Shown one piece after another: positions 33,108-42,007 of a DNA stretch of 48,330 bases. Position 1 is the first letter of the stretch, and every line of letters starts with the position of its first letter. The notes beneath the pieces were generated by a model. That model did not search any database. It saw only the letters and a program-made list of their open reading frames with translations, and was not told the DNA's origin. A program made the translations under genes and the position numbers. Source of the DNA: Komagataeibacter diospyri (lineage in GTDB: Bacteria; Pseudomonadota; Alphaproteobacteria; Acetobacterales; Acetobacteraceae); assembly GCF_006538165.1 (NCBI RefSeq), contig NZ_BDLU01000026.1, positions 1 to 48,330 on the forward strand, in the 5' to 3' direction.

Positions 33108-34280
33108 TCAGCCGAATTTACGCACCATCCAGTCAAAGAACGTCGCGTGCCACAGGGTCGGTGCGCCAAGCTGGCAATGTTCCGCGCCGCCTGACTGGAC
33201 ATCGAACATGACCGTTTCCACCGACCGTGCATGGGTGCAGGCATGGGCAAAATCCTCGGCCTGCGAGGCCGGGATGAAATGGTCCCGTTCACCCACAAGC
33301 GTCAGTACATCCGCCGTGATCTTTTCCGCAACACCCGCCAGCGTATAGGATTTCAGCGCCTCCAGAACCTGTTCCAGCGAGCTGACACCCAGCGTCCACA
33401 GCGCATTGTCCAGCGCCCATGCGATATCGGGGTTTTTCACGGCATCGGGATCCCGCGCCGCGGCGGCATAACGCTGCGCAACACTGCCCATGTCAAAAAA
33501 GACATCATAAGCCACCACGCCATCAATCCGGCCATCAAACGCCGCGACACGCGGCGCAAGGTAGCCCCCCATGCTCATGCCCACCAACACCGTGCGACGG
33601 GGTGTGAACCATGTAGCCTGAAAATGATCCAGCACCGCCGCCGTGGGCTTTTCCCATTGCGGGGTGAAGGGCAGGCCATATTGACGCAAGGCAGCACCCT
33701 GTCCCGGCCCTTCGTAGGTCAGGACACCATAACCGCGGTCATGCGCTGCCCTGACCAGAACGAAATACAGTTCCTCCAGCGTGGAATCATATCCGCCACC
33801 CAACACGATCAGCGGTCGCGCCTGCCATCCTGCCGGGCCGGGATAGACGATGCCCCGCAACTGCCCGTTTTCGTACGGCACGGTAAAACGTTCATGCGCA
33901 ATGGCCGAAAAACGCATGCCATTGTCAAAAGCCGCCACCTGTCGCGCCCACGCCATCTGGCGGCGCGGGTCATGGGGAGAAAGCAGGAATTCCGCCGTAC
34001 GCCAGTAATTATGGGCGCGCAGCCATGCATGGCCGCAGCTTAGCGGATCGGCGCAATGAGGGATGCGGTCCTCGGTCCTGGTAGCGAGGGCGGAAAACTG
34101 CGCGTACCAGTCATTGCTGTCGCCATCCGCAATCTGGCTGATCGCCATCAGCACTTCATTCAGGTCTGCCCCACCGGCCGCAATGTGGTTCAGTGTGCGC
34201 AGGGTCTGGAAATGGAAGGTCTGGTTACGGAAAAACCGTGACAGCCCACGATCGGGCAGGGGAGCGACGGGTTGCGACAT
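33108..34280 (-). CDS. Alpha/beta hydrolase (FrsA / pseudooxynicotine-hydrolase-like)
   Basis: A 390-residue hydrolase. A helical N-terminal third (about 1-130) precedes the alpha/beta core. The nucleophile is S236 in VGMSMGGYLAPR. Acid and base candidates are the Asp in LTLVGERDHFIP and the His in GGAEHCQLG near the end. An oxyanion-type piece is LIVLGGGYDS. The long N-terminal cap and YEGPGQG block resemble the family of 2,6-dihydropseudooxynicotine hydrolase and FrsA-like esterases, so a C-C or ester bond may be cleaved; the substrate is unknown. It is divergent from an AraC regulator with a shared operator, suggesting inducible expression. Confidence 0.9.
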   Translation of the reverse strand: MSQPVAPLPDRGLSRFFRNQTFHFQTLRTLNHIAAGGADLNEVLMAISQIADGDSNDWYAQFSALATRTEDRIPHCADPLSCGHAWLRAHNYWRTAEFLLSPHDPRRQMAWARQVAAFDNGMRFSAIAHERFTVPYENGQLRGIVYPGPAGWQARPLIVLGGGYDSTLEELYFVLVRAAHDRGYGVLTYEGPGQGAALRQYGLPFTPQWEKPTAAVLDHFQATWFTPRRTVLVGMSMGGYLAPRVAAFDGRIDGVVAYDVFFDMGSVAQRYAAAARDPDAVKNPDIAWALDNALWTLGVSSLEQVLEALKSYTLAGVAEKITADVLTLVGERDHFIPASQAEDFAHACTHARSVETVMFDVQSGGAEHCQLGAPTLWHATFFDWMVRKFG

Positions 34281-34340
34281 CGGGTACCTCGGTTACGGAT
34301 CAAAAACCGGAACATGATACCGGCCACCCATGAGCGTATT

Positions 34341-34377
34341 TGACATATTGCGCCATTGACCTGACAATTTACGCCAT
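34341..34377. promoter_or_regulatory. AraC-type direct-repeat operator in the divergent promoter
   Basis: TGACATATTGCGCCAT (34341-34356) recurs as TGACAATTTACGCCAT (34362-34377): 13 of 16 identical at exactly 21 bp. TTGACA at 34340 also resembles a -35 box. AraC-family regulators bind direct half-sites with this spacing. Confidence 0.55.
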
Positions 34378-34390
34378 AATGGGGACTGGC

Positions 34391-35380
34391 ATGGTTACGA
34401 CAGTCGAGGCCGTACTGGCGGCCGCACTCCAGGCCGGATACCTTAACATGGGTGAAGTCCGGCGCATTATGACGCGAACAGGAACCGTGCCGGATGGCCC
34501 GGGCCGTCTGGCGCGCCTGCGTGCAGCGATATGGAATGAACTGCTCTCCCCGCATGATGTCGACCACGGGTTGGGGATCACGCTGGCGCTGAATGCGGGA
34601 GCGCATGATTTTGGCGTAATGGGCGAACTGGTCAGCCATTGCGATAGCCTGCTGGATGCCTACCGCGTAATCGGTCGCTACAGCCGCCTGCTGCACCCCG
34701 ATATCGATATTCGGGCCACAAGACAGGCGGGACGCATTGAAATACATTATACCCTGCTGCGCGCGGACCAGCGTATTGCATCGGAAATACTGGCGGCAGG
34801 GCAGTTGTGGGCGCTGACCCTGCTGGCACGACTGCCCCGCACGACGCTGGGGCTGGATGTTACCCCCCTGCGCATGGACATGGCCTGTCCGCCACCCCGA
34901 CCGGGACCATGGCAGAAGGCGGAACATGTCCTTGGCTGCCCGATCCGTTTCGGACAGAAGCACTACCGGCTGGTATTCGACCGTGCGCCGCTGGAACGCC
35001 GCCAGCACCTTGAAACCCGGCCCGCGCGCTTTTTTCTGGAGGAACTGGCCCGCCGTATGCTGGCCGAAATGCCCGCACAATCTGACATGCCGACCCGGGT
35101 TGCTGAAAGCCTGCGCGCACGCCTGCCATCGGGACGGGTATCTGTTACCGACGTGGCAGGCGATCTGGGCGTATCATCCCGCACATTGCAGCGCAGGCTG
35201 GCGGCAGACAAAAGCTGTTTCCGCGATATTCTGGACCGCGTCAGGCGACGCGAGGCCAGACACCTGCTACAGACGGGACAATATACAAAAAACGAAATCT
35301 CGTTCCTGCTGGGCTACGCCGAACAGTCGGTATTCGCCCATGCGCTACGCCGGTGGGCAAAATCTGCCTGCATGGATTAA
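34391..35380 (+). CDS. AraC-family transcriptional regulator
   Basis: About 329 residues. The C-terminal 100 residues are an AraC DNA-binding domain (GRVSVTDVAGDLGVSSRTLQ-RRL, LLQTGQYTKNEISFLLGYAE, SVFAHALRRW). The N-terminal part (VLAAALQAGYLN, then LGITLALNAGAHDFGVMGEL) matches the ligand-binding domain of the ornithine/OruR-like AraC group. The start is uncertain: ATG 34391 and ATG 34379 are both possible; 34379 lies immediately after the direct repeats. It is divergent from the hydrolase gene and likely controls it. Confidence 0.9.
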   Translation: MVTTVEAVLAAALQAGYLNMGEVRRIMTRTGTVPDGPGRLARLRAAIWNELLSPHDVDHGLGITLALNAGAHDFGVMGELVSHCDSLLDAYRVIGRYSRLLHPDIDIRATRQAGRIEIHYTLLRADQRIASEILAAGQLWALTLLARLPRTTLGLDVTPLRMDMACPPPRPGPWQKAEHVLGCPIRFGQKHYRLVFDRAPLERRQHLETRPARFFLEELARRMLAEMPAQSDMPTRVAESLRARLPSGRVSVTDVAGDLGVSSRTLQRRLAADKSCFRDILDRVRRREARHLLQTGQYTKNEISFLLGYAEQSVFAHALRRWAKSACMD

Positions 35381-35385
35381 AAAAA

Positions 35386-35470
35386 TCATAAAGAATTTTT
35401 TGGGTAAAGATTGTTTTTAACTTCATGAAATTCGGTCTTTTTTAACAAAAGCGGCACCCCAGAACTTTTA
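35386..35470. repeat. T-rich hairpin repeat copy after the AraC gene
   Basis: TCATAAAGAATTTTTTGGGT (35386-35405) matches the left part of the copy at 48167. AAAAGCGGCACCCCAGAACTTTTA (35447-35470, right arm, key part GCGGCACCCC) would be its inverted partner. The two arms are separated by about 40 bp of T-rich sequence. Likely doubles as the transcription terminator of the AraC gene. The remaining gap to 35618 shows nothing else. Confidence 0.45.
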
Positions 35471-35618
35471 TATTATTGTCCATACTGCGGTCCGTTCTGG
35501 CCGATCCGCTGTCAGCTTGCCAACAGACGGCAGGCGGGACTAGTACAGTCGGCATGTTGCTATACGTGCCTGACCCTGGTCACCGCCTGTCCGCTCCCCT
35601 ATGTGAAGGGCGCATGCA

Positions 35619-36125
35619 TTGACACGGATTTTCATTGATGCCGATGCCTGTCCCGTGCGGGATGAGACCTATCGCGTGGCGCTACGCTACAGGCTGCAGA
35701 CCTATGTGGTATCAAACCGCATGATCGCGGTGCCCGATACGCCCCTGATTGAACGGGTGGTGGTGACACAGGGCATGGATGTGGCGGATGACTGGATTGC
35801 CGAACATGCCACAGCCCACGACATTGTCATTTCCGCCGATATCCCGCTGGCCGCGCGCTGTGTCGCGAACGGGGCCTGCGTGCTGGAACCGCGCGGACGG
35901 ATACTGGATCAGGATGCGATTGGCATGGCGCTGGCCATGCGCAACCTGATGACGGACCTGCGCGATACCGGTGCGGTCATGCAGGGTAGCCGTGGCTTTA
36001 CCCGCGCCGACCGTTCTACATTCCTGTCCGCGCTGGACACGGCAGTAGTCAGGGCACGCAGGCAGGCCACAGGCCATGGGCGCACGCTGCCGGTCATCCC
36101 TAAAAAAAATGCCGCCTGCCCATAA
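35619..36125 (+). CDS. YaiI/YqxD family protein (UPF0178)
   Basis: A 168-residue protein of the DUF188/YaiI family with unknown biochemical role, PIN-nuclease-like in fold. It shows the family start (RIFIDADACPVRDETYRVAL), VVTQGMDVADDWIAEHA, DIVISADIPLAARC and the ending GPR-like SRGFTRADRSTFLSALD. The start codon is TTG 35619. It is convergent with pgm. Confidence 0.93.
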   Translation: MTRIFIDADACPVRDETYRVALRYRLQTYVVSNRMIAVPDTPLIERVVVTQGMDVADDWIAEHATAHDIVISADIPLAARCVANGACVLEPRGRILDQDAIGMALAMRNLMTDLRDTGAVMQGSRGFTRADRSTFLSALDTAVVRARRQATGHGRTLPVIPKKNAACP

Positions 36126-36142
36126 CGGACGCGCGGCACCAG

Positions 36143-36168
36143 CCCATGCCCCGATAACGGGACATGGG
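36143..36168. terminator. Bidirectional hairpin between yaiI-type gene and pgm
   Basis: CCCATG (36143-36148) pairs with CATGGG (36163-36168) and the stem continues through CCG/CGG around an ATAA loop with one mismatch. It separates two convergent genes. Confidence 0.55.
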
Positions 36169-36181
36169 GACGGCTTGCAAA

Positions 36182-37846
36182 TCAGCCAGCCTTTTTGGCA
36201 GCCTTGGCGAACAGGGCGGAAATCGCATCCTGTGCCTCGGTCTGGATGGCCTTGAGGTGCGCCTCGCTCTTGAAGCTTTCGGCATAGATCTTATAGACGT
36301 TTTCCGTGCCTGACGGACGGGCGGCAAACCAGCCGTCCTTTGCCGAAACCTTCAGCCCGCCAATGGCCGCCCCGTTGCCAGGGGCGTTGGTCAGGGTGGT
36401 TACGATCGGCTCACCCGCCAGTTCGGTCATGCCGATCTGCTCGGGCGAGAGGTTCTTCAGGATGGCCTTCTGTTCCGGGTCGGCGGGGGCGTCGATACGC
36501 GCATAGTACGGCGTGCCGAGACGCCTGGTCATGTCCTCATACGCAGCACCCGGAGAGCGCTTGGTGCGGGCCGTGATCTCGGCGGCCAGCAGGCCAAGGA
36601 TAATGCCGTCCTTGTCCGTGCTCCACACCGTACCGGCACGGCGCAGGAAGGACGCACCCGCGCTTTCTTCCCCGCCAAAGCCCAGCGTGCCATGGTACAG
36701 ACCATCGACAAACCACTTGAACCCGACCGGCACTTCCACCAGCTTGCGACCGATTTCCTTGGCCACACGGTCGATCATGCTGCTGCTGACCACAGTCTTG
36801 CCCACACCCGCGCTGGCGTTCCAGTTTTCACGGTTGTTGAACAGGTATTCAATCGCAACGGCCAGATAGTGGTTGGGGTTCATAAGCCCGTACCTGCCCG
36901 ACACGATACCATGACGGTCGGCATCGGTATCATTGGCGAAAGCGATGTCGAACCTGTCCTTCATCCCCACCAGACGCGCCATGGCGTAGGGGGATGAACA
37001 GTCCATGCGGATCTGCCCGTCCCAGTCGGCAGTCATGAAGCGGAAGGTCGGATCCACTTCCTTGCTGACGATCGTGGCGTTGATGCCGTATTTGTCGATG
37101 ATCGGCTGCCAGTAATCCACCGCGGCCCCACCCAGCGGATCAATGCCGATGGACACGCCGGATTCACGGATCGCGTCCATGTCCACCACGGCGGCCAGAT
37201 CGTCCACATACGGTGTGATGTAATCATGACGTTTTGTGGTGGGGGCCTTCAGCGCATCATCGAGACTGACGCGCTTCACGCCTTCCATCTTTTTGGCCAT
37301 GTAGTCATTGGCCGCACCTTCCACCACCTTCGTGATGTCGGTATCCGCCGGGCCACCATGGGGGGGATTGTACTTGTAGCCACCATCTTCCGGCGGGTTA
37401 TGCGACGGGGTAATCACCACGCCATCGGCAAGGTCCGTGCTGCGGTCACGGTTATAGGTCAGGATCGCGTGCGAGATGACCGGGGTCGGGGTGTAGCCGT
37501 CCTGCGCATCGATGCGGACTTCCACACCATTGGCCGCGAACACTTCCAGCGCGGATTTCAGTGCGGGACGGGAGAGCGCATGGGTGTCAATGCCGATGAA
37601 CAGCGGCCCGGTAATGCCCGCGCCCTTGCGGTAATCGGCAATCGCCTGGCTGATCGACAGGATGTGGTTTTCATTGAAGCTGGTGGTCAGCGAGGAACCA
37701 CGGTGCCCCGACGTACCAAACGCCACGCGCTGCGTTGCAACGGCGGGGTCGGGCTTGCGGGCATAATAGGCATCAAGCAGGGCGTCGATATTGACAAGAC
37801 GGTCCGGATCGACCGGCTTGCCGGCAAATGGGCTTATGCTGGGCAT
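36182..37846 (-). CDS. pgm: Phosphoglucomutase (alpha-D-glucose phosphate-specific)
   Basis: A 554-residue enzyme interconverting glucose-1-P and glucose-6-P, feeding UDP-glucose for cellulose and other polysaccharides. Blocks: [13 protein letters not shown], the phosphoserine loop [20 protein letters not shown], the metal loop [27 protein letters not shown] for sugar binding, and [18 protein letters not shown] for phosphate binding. ATG 37846 with GGGAGCAG upstream is the family start ([14 protein letters not shown]); an in-frame extension to 38008 is not coding-like. All active-site parts are present. Confidence 0.97.
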   Translation of the reverse strand: MPSISPFAGKPVDPDRLVNIDALLDAYYARKPDPAVATQRVAFGTSGHRGSSLTTSFNENHILSISQAIADYRKGAGITGPLFIGIDTHALSRPALKSALEVFAANGVEVRIDAQDGYTPTPVISHAILTYNRDRSTDLADGVVITPSHNPPEDGGYKYNPPHGGPADTDITKVVEGAANDYMAKKMEGVKRVSLDDALKAPTTKRHDYITPYVDDLAAVVDMDAIRESGVSIGIDPLGGAAVDYWQPIIDKYGINATIVSKEVDPTFRFMTADWDGQIRMDCSSPYAMARLVGMKDRFDIAFANDTDADRHGIVSGRYGLMNPNHYLAVAIEYLFNNRENWNASAGVGKTVVSSSMIDRVAKEIGRKLVEVPVGFKWFVDGLYHGTLGFGGEESAGASFLRRAGTVWSTDKDGIILGLLAAEITARTKRSPGAAYEDMTRRLGTPYYARIDAPADPEQKAILKNLSPEQIGMTELAGEPIVTTLTNAPGNGAAIGGLKVSAKDGWFAARPSGTENVYKIYAESFKSEAHLKAIQTEAQDAISALFAKAAKKAG

Positions 37847-38128
37847 TGACTGCTCCCGAAATACGATATGAAAAAGCGCATATTCTACAAATTCCCTTAC
37901 AGCCCGATACAGGCAGCGTCCACCCGCAAACCGTCCCCGCGCATGGGGGACAGCACGGCCGGATAACGGTGCACGGGATGAAAAAGGACATGCATCATGC
38001 CCGGACACTGGCGCGTGAATTATGATGCCAGCATTGAACTATATCAAAATCCGGACCTTTTCCGCTGTCCTGTCCATCCATCACGTTCCTGCGCACGGGT
38101 TGCGGGGCAGGGGGGATGACCCCATCAT

Positions 38129-38476
38129 ATGTTTATGAACAATGCCATCCCGCCCGACGGCCAAGCGCCGGTAGAAATGGACCCTGAACAGTTGCGCCGT
38201 CAGCGGCTGGAACGGCTGCTGCGCCGCCTGCCCGCGCGGGGAGAACAGGCCATGCGCTGGCTTTTGCAGCCGGGACGGGGATGGCTGCGGGCCATTCTGG
38301 GCGGCATGCTGATCGTGGGCGGCCTGCTGAGCTTCCTGCCTGTGCTGGGGGTATGGATGCTGCCGCTGGGCCTTATCCTGCTGGCGGAGGAGGTACCCCC
38401 GCTACGCAAGCTGACCGCGCGCATGCTGGAATGGATCGAACGCCGCCACCCCAGATGGATGGCGCCGGCCCCCTGA
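38129..38476 (+). CDS. Small membrane protein, PGPGW-like
   Basis: A 115-residue protein with an Arg-rich N-terminal amphipathic part (LRRQRLERLLRRLPARG), then two hydrophobic segments (WLRAILGGMLIVGGLLSFLP, VWMLPLGLILLAEEV). The layout GGLLSFLPVLGVWMLPLGL is common in small PGPGW-type membrane proteins of alphaproteobacteria. Function unknown. It is convergent with fur. Confidence 0.72.
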   Translation: MFMNNAIPPDGQAPVEMDPEQLRRQRLERLLRRLPARGEQAMRWLLQPGRGWLRAILGGMLIVGGLLSFLPVLGVWMLPLGLILLAEEVPPLRKLTARMLEWIERRHPRWMAPAP

Positions 38477-38515
38477 CCACCAAGGGATGGTATCAGGCGG
38501 GGTGAGAAATGCAGG

Positions 38516-38965
38516 TCAGTCGCGCGTGCGCGTCTTCGCTTTCCTGCGGCCGACAACGGACAGGCGGGTCGTGACGAGGTCATAGCCCATCTGGCGTACG
38601 ATTCCCTCAAGCAGGGAATCCAGTTCGGTATTCTCGAATTCAATGACCTTGCCGGTATCGGCATCGATCAGATGATAGTGATCGCCATGGTCGCCATCCG
38701 CCACTTCGTACCGCGCACGGCCACCGCCAAAGTCACGGCGCTGCAGGATGCCGTTTTCTTCAAACAGGCGTACGGTACGGTACACCGTCGCAATTGAAAT
38801 GCGCGGGTCCACTTCCACCGCACGGCGGTACAGTTCCTCCACATCCGGATGGTCATCACTGTCAGACAGGACGAAGGCAATCGTCCGACGTTGGCCTGTC
38901 AGTTTCAGGCCGCGCTGGCGGCACAGGTCCGCCAGGGGGGAATCGGGGGAATTCGGCTCTTTCAT
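38516..38965 (-). CDS. fur: Ferric uptake regulator Fur
   Basis: A 149-residue iron-responsive repressor. The winged helix is clear (LCRQRGLKLTGQRRTIAFVL, SDDHPDVEELYRRAVEVDPR, ISIATVYRTVRLFEENGILQ). The metal site region is HGDHYHLIDADTGKVIEFEN, the alphaproteobacterial form without the CxxC of E. coli Fur. ATG 38965 gives the normal start; the upstream in-frame extension is unlikely. It should repress iron uptake with Fe(II) and may act on the Fur-box-like sites of the left-hand island. Confidence 0.95.
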   Translation of the reverse strand: MKEPNSPDSPLADLCRQRGLKLTGQRRTIAFVLSDSDDHPDVEELYRRAVEVDPRISIATVYRTVRLFEENGILQRRDFGGGRARYEVADGDHGDHYHLIDADTGKVIEFENTELDSLLEGIVRQMGYDLVTTRLSVVGRRKAKTRTRD

Positions 38966-39043
38966 CGTTCTGTAACGTAATCCAGACAGGCCGCCGCGGT
39001 CCAGTAGGGATAAGACGTTATGCACGTCGATTTTAATTGCAAA

Positions 39044-39064
39044 TGATAATCTTTCTCATTATCA
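39044..39064. promoter_or_regulatory. Fur box between fur and a divergent gene
   Basis: TGATAAT (39044-39050) is inverted as ATTATCA (39058-39064) with 7 bp between, fitting the 19-bp Fur box GATAAT-n7-ATTATC. It lies 79 bp upstream of fur and 49 bp upstream of the plus-strand gene at 39113, so both may be iron-regulated. Confidence 0.75.
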
Positions 39065-39112
39065 CCATTTTACAGACATAACAGGGAGCGGGCTTCGCCA
39101 AGGCCCGAGCGG

Positions 39113-39763
39113 ATGATGACCAACACGACAGTTTTCATGAATGATCTTTCGTGCAGCGAACGCCTGCTGGTCTGGTGCGTGCGCCGTCTTAGTGGCGCGG
39201 GTGAGGGGACAGGCCATATGCCCGGCCTGGCCCTGCCATGCTTCCGGTCGGACTTCGCCGCCGTGGCCGATGCCTTCCGCATGGCGCTGGGGCGGCTGCG
39301 CGCCTACCAGAATGGCCCGATGGATGTGGCGATCTGCAGTGCAACACACCTGACAGGTACGGAAAACCGCTTCCTCATCGCTGCCGCGGCAGCACAGGAA
39401 GGGCGCGAGGCCGAAGTACGCCGCACGCTGCGGCCGGTCTTCACTCACCATCATGTCCTGTCCCCCTTTGCCGCCGCCATCACCCAGCTTGGGGCCTGCA
39501 TGGCGGGCGCTGGCTACTGGCTTCCGCGCCGGGGCCATAACGGCGGGGGCAGCAGCCCGCCCGCGCACAGCCTGCGCTGGACCCGGCCACAGATCGCCGA
39601 GGGGGCAGGCGTCCATGGCGTGGCCTCCGCCATGCCCGCAGCCGCACCGCAACCCGTGGGTGCAGGCTGCCTTGCAGCCATGCGCTGGCATAGTGCCGAC
39701 ATGGGCACGGCCCACGTCATGTGGCCCAGCAACGCCACCGTCGCACAGACCGGCGGTCTGTAG
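39113..39763 (+). CDS. Unknown protein under a Fur-box promoter
   Basis: A 216-residue protein I do not recognise. The first about 125 residues look folded (DLSCSERLLVWCVRRLSGAG, FRSDFAAVADAFRMALGRLR, ENRFLIAAAAAQEGREAEVR-RTL), followed by an Ala/Gly/His/Pro-rich tail. No signal peptide or membrane helix is evident. It is divergent from fur and shares its Fur box, which suggests an iron-related role, and it precedes bacterioferritin on the other strand. Confidence 0.65.
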   Translation: MMTNTTVFMNDLSCSERLLVWCVRRLSGAGEGTGHMPGLALPCFRSDFAAVADAFRMALGRLRAYQNGPMDVAICSATHLTGTENRFLIAAAAAQEGREAEVRRTLRPVFTHHHVLSPFAAAITQLGACMAGAGYWLPRRGHNGGGSSPPAHSLRWTRPQIAEGAGVHGVASAMPAAAPQPVGAGCLAAMRWHSADMGTAHVMWPSNATVAQTGGL

Positions 39764-39832
39764 GAGACATATCACGGGGAGCGCGCGACCCGGACGGTCG
39801 CGCATCACCGCATGATGACAGGATAACCCGCC

Positions 39833-40024
39833 ATGCCATCACCCCGGCTATCCATGCGCCACGCCTGCATGTTCATGGAAAACGCGTTTCTTGAACTGCT
39901 GGACATCCTTGCGTGGCAGGAAGGGATGGCGCCACCGCCATCCGCCTGTCCCCGTGGGCTGGCGGGACCGTGTGGCGCCGGTCGGGAAATGGTCAGTCCT
40001 GATCGGGGGCAGGGGCGGAGTTGA
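39833..40024 (+). CDS. Possible small protein overlapping the bfr 3' end
   Basis: A 63-residue frame beginning MPSPRLSMRHACMFMENAFL. The start has only a weak ribosome site and the last 32 bp overlap the convergent bfr gene. The block MENAFLELLDILAWQEGM looks helical; the rest is Pro/Gly-rich. It may be spurious. Confidence 0.25.
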   Translation: MPSPRLSMRHACMFMENAFLELLDILAWQEGMAPPPSACPRGLAGPCGAGREMVSPDRGQGRS

Positions 40025-40481
40025 GCTGGATATACTTCTCGATCCCCACCTGACGGATCAGGTCGAACTGACGGTCGAGGAAGTCCTCGTGCTCTTCCTC
40101 GTTGACCAGGATCTTGAGGAACAGGTCGCGGGAGACGAAATCGCGCACGCTTTCGCAATAGGCGATGCCTTCGCGCAGGTCGCCAATGGCCTTTTCTTCA
40201 AGCTTCAGGTCGCATTTGAGGATTTCCTCCACATCCTGGCCCACCAGGATCTGGTTGTAGCGCTGCACGTTGGGCAGGCCACCCAGATACAGGATGCGCT
40301 CGATCAGCCAGTCGGCGTGGCGCATTTCCTCGATCGATTCTTCATATTCCTTCTTGCCCAGCAGGGTAACGCCCCAGTGGCGCAGTGTGCGGGCGTGCAG
40401 GTAATACTGATTGATGGCCGTCAGCTCGTTCGTAAGCTGGGTGTTCAGGTGTTCGATCACCTTGGGATCCCTGACGGGCAT
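39993..40481 (-). CDS. bfr: Bacterioferritin
   Basis: A 162-residue iron-storage subunit. The four-helix bundle and ferroxidase ligands are visible (NELTAINQYYLHAR, EESIEEMRHADWLIERIL, VNEEEHEDFLDRQF), and the heme-ligand methionine corresponding to E. coli M52 is present in EEMRHAD. The length is normal. It lies close to fur, consistent with an iron-homeostasis neighbourhood. ATG 40481. Confidence 0.97.
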   Translation of the reverse strand: MPVRDPKVIEHLNTQLTNELTAINQYYLHARTLRHWGVTLLGKKEYEESIEEMRHADWLIERILYLGGLPNVQRYNQILVGQDVEEILKCDLKLEEKAIGDLREGIAYCESVRDFVSRDLFLKILVNEEEHEDFLDRQFDLIRQVGIEKYIQLNSAPAPDQD

Positions 40482-40639
40482 GTGCGCGTTCCTCGTCCTG
40501 TTAATGTTTATCCATTCGGGTTACTGCGGTGCCTGCCCGTGCGCAATTATAAAAAAGCGTTGCATCACCGCCGACTGCGCGCAACCCTGCCACGCCCGAA
40601 ACCTCCGCAGCACGCGGCGCATGGCATGAGGAGAGCCGC

Positions 40640-41872
40640 ATGACCCAGACCCCCTACCACACGCTGGACGCGAACGGCATATGTGACCTGATCGCGGGCC
40701 TGCCGGACGTGGCCACGCGCCTTGGTGGTGCACCCGCGCAGTGGCAGGTGCGTGAGGTCAGTGATGGCAACCTCAACAACGTCTTCCTGATTGCCGGGCC
40801 TGCAGGGGAAGTCTGCCTGAAGCAGTCCCTGCCGCATGTGCGCGTGGACCCGGCATGGAAAATGCCGCTGGACCGGACGTTTTTCGAAGCCGCATGGCTG
40901 CGCACGGTACTGCCGCTGGTGGGCGGGCTTACGACGGAATGCCTGTTTTTCGACCGGGACCTGTATGTCCTGATTGTCGAAAGCCTGTCGGGACATACCG
41001 TGCTGCGCACGGCACTGATGCAGGGCGTGGACTGGCCCGGGGTGGCGCCGCGCATAGGCACCTTCATCGCTCATGCCACGTTTGGCACATCGCTTCTGGC
41101 CCGCCCGTTCGAGGAGGTGTTCACCACGCGGCGCACCTTTGCCGCCAACCTGGCCCTGACGCGCATCACGCTGGACCTGGTGCTGGATGACCCATACCGC
41201 GACCACCCGCGCAACCACTGGCACGACCCGATCCTGACACCCATCGTGCTGGATATCCGTTCCAGTGCCGCGACACTGCTGGCGGTTGAAAACCTGCGCC
41301 GACGTTTCCTGTCACAGCCACAGGCGCTGCTGCATGGCGACCTGCATACCGGATCGATCATGAGCACGGCGGACGATACCCGCGTGATTGACGGGGAATT
41401 CGCAATATACGGCCCCATCGGGTTTGACTGCGGCATGTTCGTGGGCAATCTGGTGCTGCATTATTTCGCAACACCTGACCGGACGGCGCGCAAGGCCACG
41501 CTACGTGACATCGCGGCCTTCTGGGGCAGCTTCCATGACCAGTTCATGGGGTTATGGAAAGGAAACGAGGCCGCGCCGCCGGGCACGCTGCACCCGCTGG
41601 CTTATGGCCCGGCGGCACACGTGGCCCAGCAGGCGTTCATGGATGAAGTCATGGGCGACACCATCGGTTTTGCGGGGATAGAGATCATCCGCCGCATCAT
41701 CGGTTACGCCCACACGGCGGATTTCGACATGATAGCCGATCCGGAACAGCGCGCGACATGCCGGGCCGGGGCACTGTCCTTCGCCTATCACGTGTTGGAT
41801 CACCTGAACGAGTTCCATACAATCAATGATTTCCTGTACTACCTTGATGAACAGGGACAGGTCGGCCTGTAG
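40640..41872 (+). CDS. mtnK: 5-methylthioribose kinase
   Basis: A 410-residue kinase of the methionine salvage pathway, phosphorylating 5-methylthioribose. MtnK blocks: VREVSDGNLNNVFLIAGPAG near the start, CLKQSLPHVRV, the catalytic LLHGDLHTGSIM and the metal-binding VIDGEFAIYGPIGFDCG, then GFAGIEIIRRIIGYAH. No other salvage gene lies beside it in the window. The start ATG 40640 follows GAGGAGAGCCGC. Confidence 0.95.
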   Translation: MTQTPYHTLDANGICDLIAGLPDVATRLGGAPAQWQVREVSDGNLNNVFLIAGPAGEVCLKQSLPHVRVDPAWKMPLDRTFFEAAWLRTVLPLVGGLTTECLFFDRDLYVLIVESLSGHTVLRTALMQGVDWPGVAPRIGTFIAHATFGTSLLARPFEEVFTTRRTFAANLALTRITLDLVLDDPYRDHPRNHWHDPILTPIVLDIRSSAATLLAVENLRRRFLSQPQALLHGDLHTGSIMSTADDTRVIDGEFAIYGPIGFDCGMFVGNLVLHYFATPDRTARKATLRDIAAFWGSFHDQFMGLWKGNEAAPPGTLHPLAYGPAAHVAQQAFMDEVMGDTIGFAGIEIIRRIIGYAHTADFDMIADPEQRATCRAGALSFAYHVLDHLNEFHTINDFLYYLDEQGQVGL

Positions 41873-41965
41873 CCCGGCAATTCCATTACGTGGGGAAAAA
41901 CAAGGCCACCATCGATCCCCATGATCCGTGCTGATCTGTTTGGACATGATCTGTCGATAAAAGTG

Positions 41966-42001
41966 TTTGGTGAAGCTTTCTTGAAAAAAAGCTTCACCAA
42001 A
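41966..42001. terminator. 14-bp-stem hairpin between mtnK and hsdM; repeat-family copy
   Basis: TTTGGTGAAGCTTT (41966-41979) pairs perfectly with AAAGCTTCACCAAA (41988-42001) around an 8-nt loop. A/T-rich flanks allow termination in both directions for the convergent genes. It is the most complete copy of the hairpin repeat family seen also at 31709, 35386 and 48167. Confidence 0.8.
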
Positions 42002-42007
42002 GGCCAC

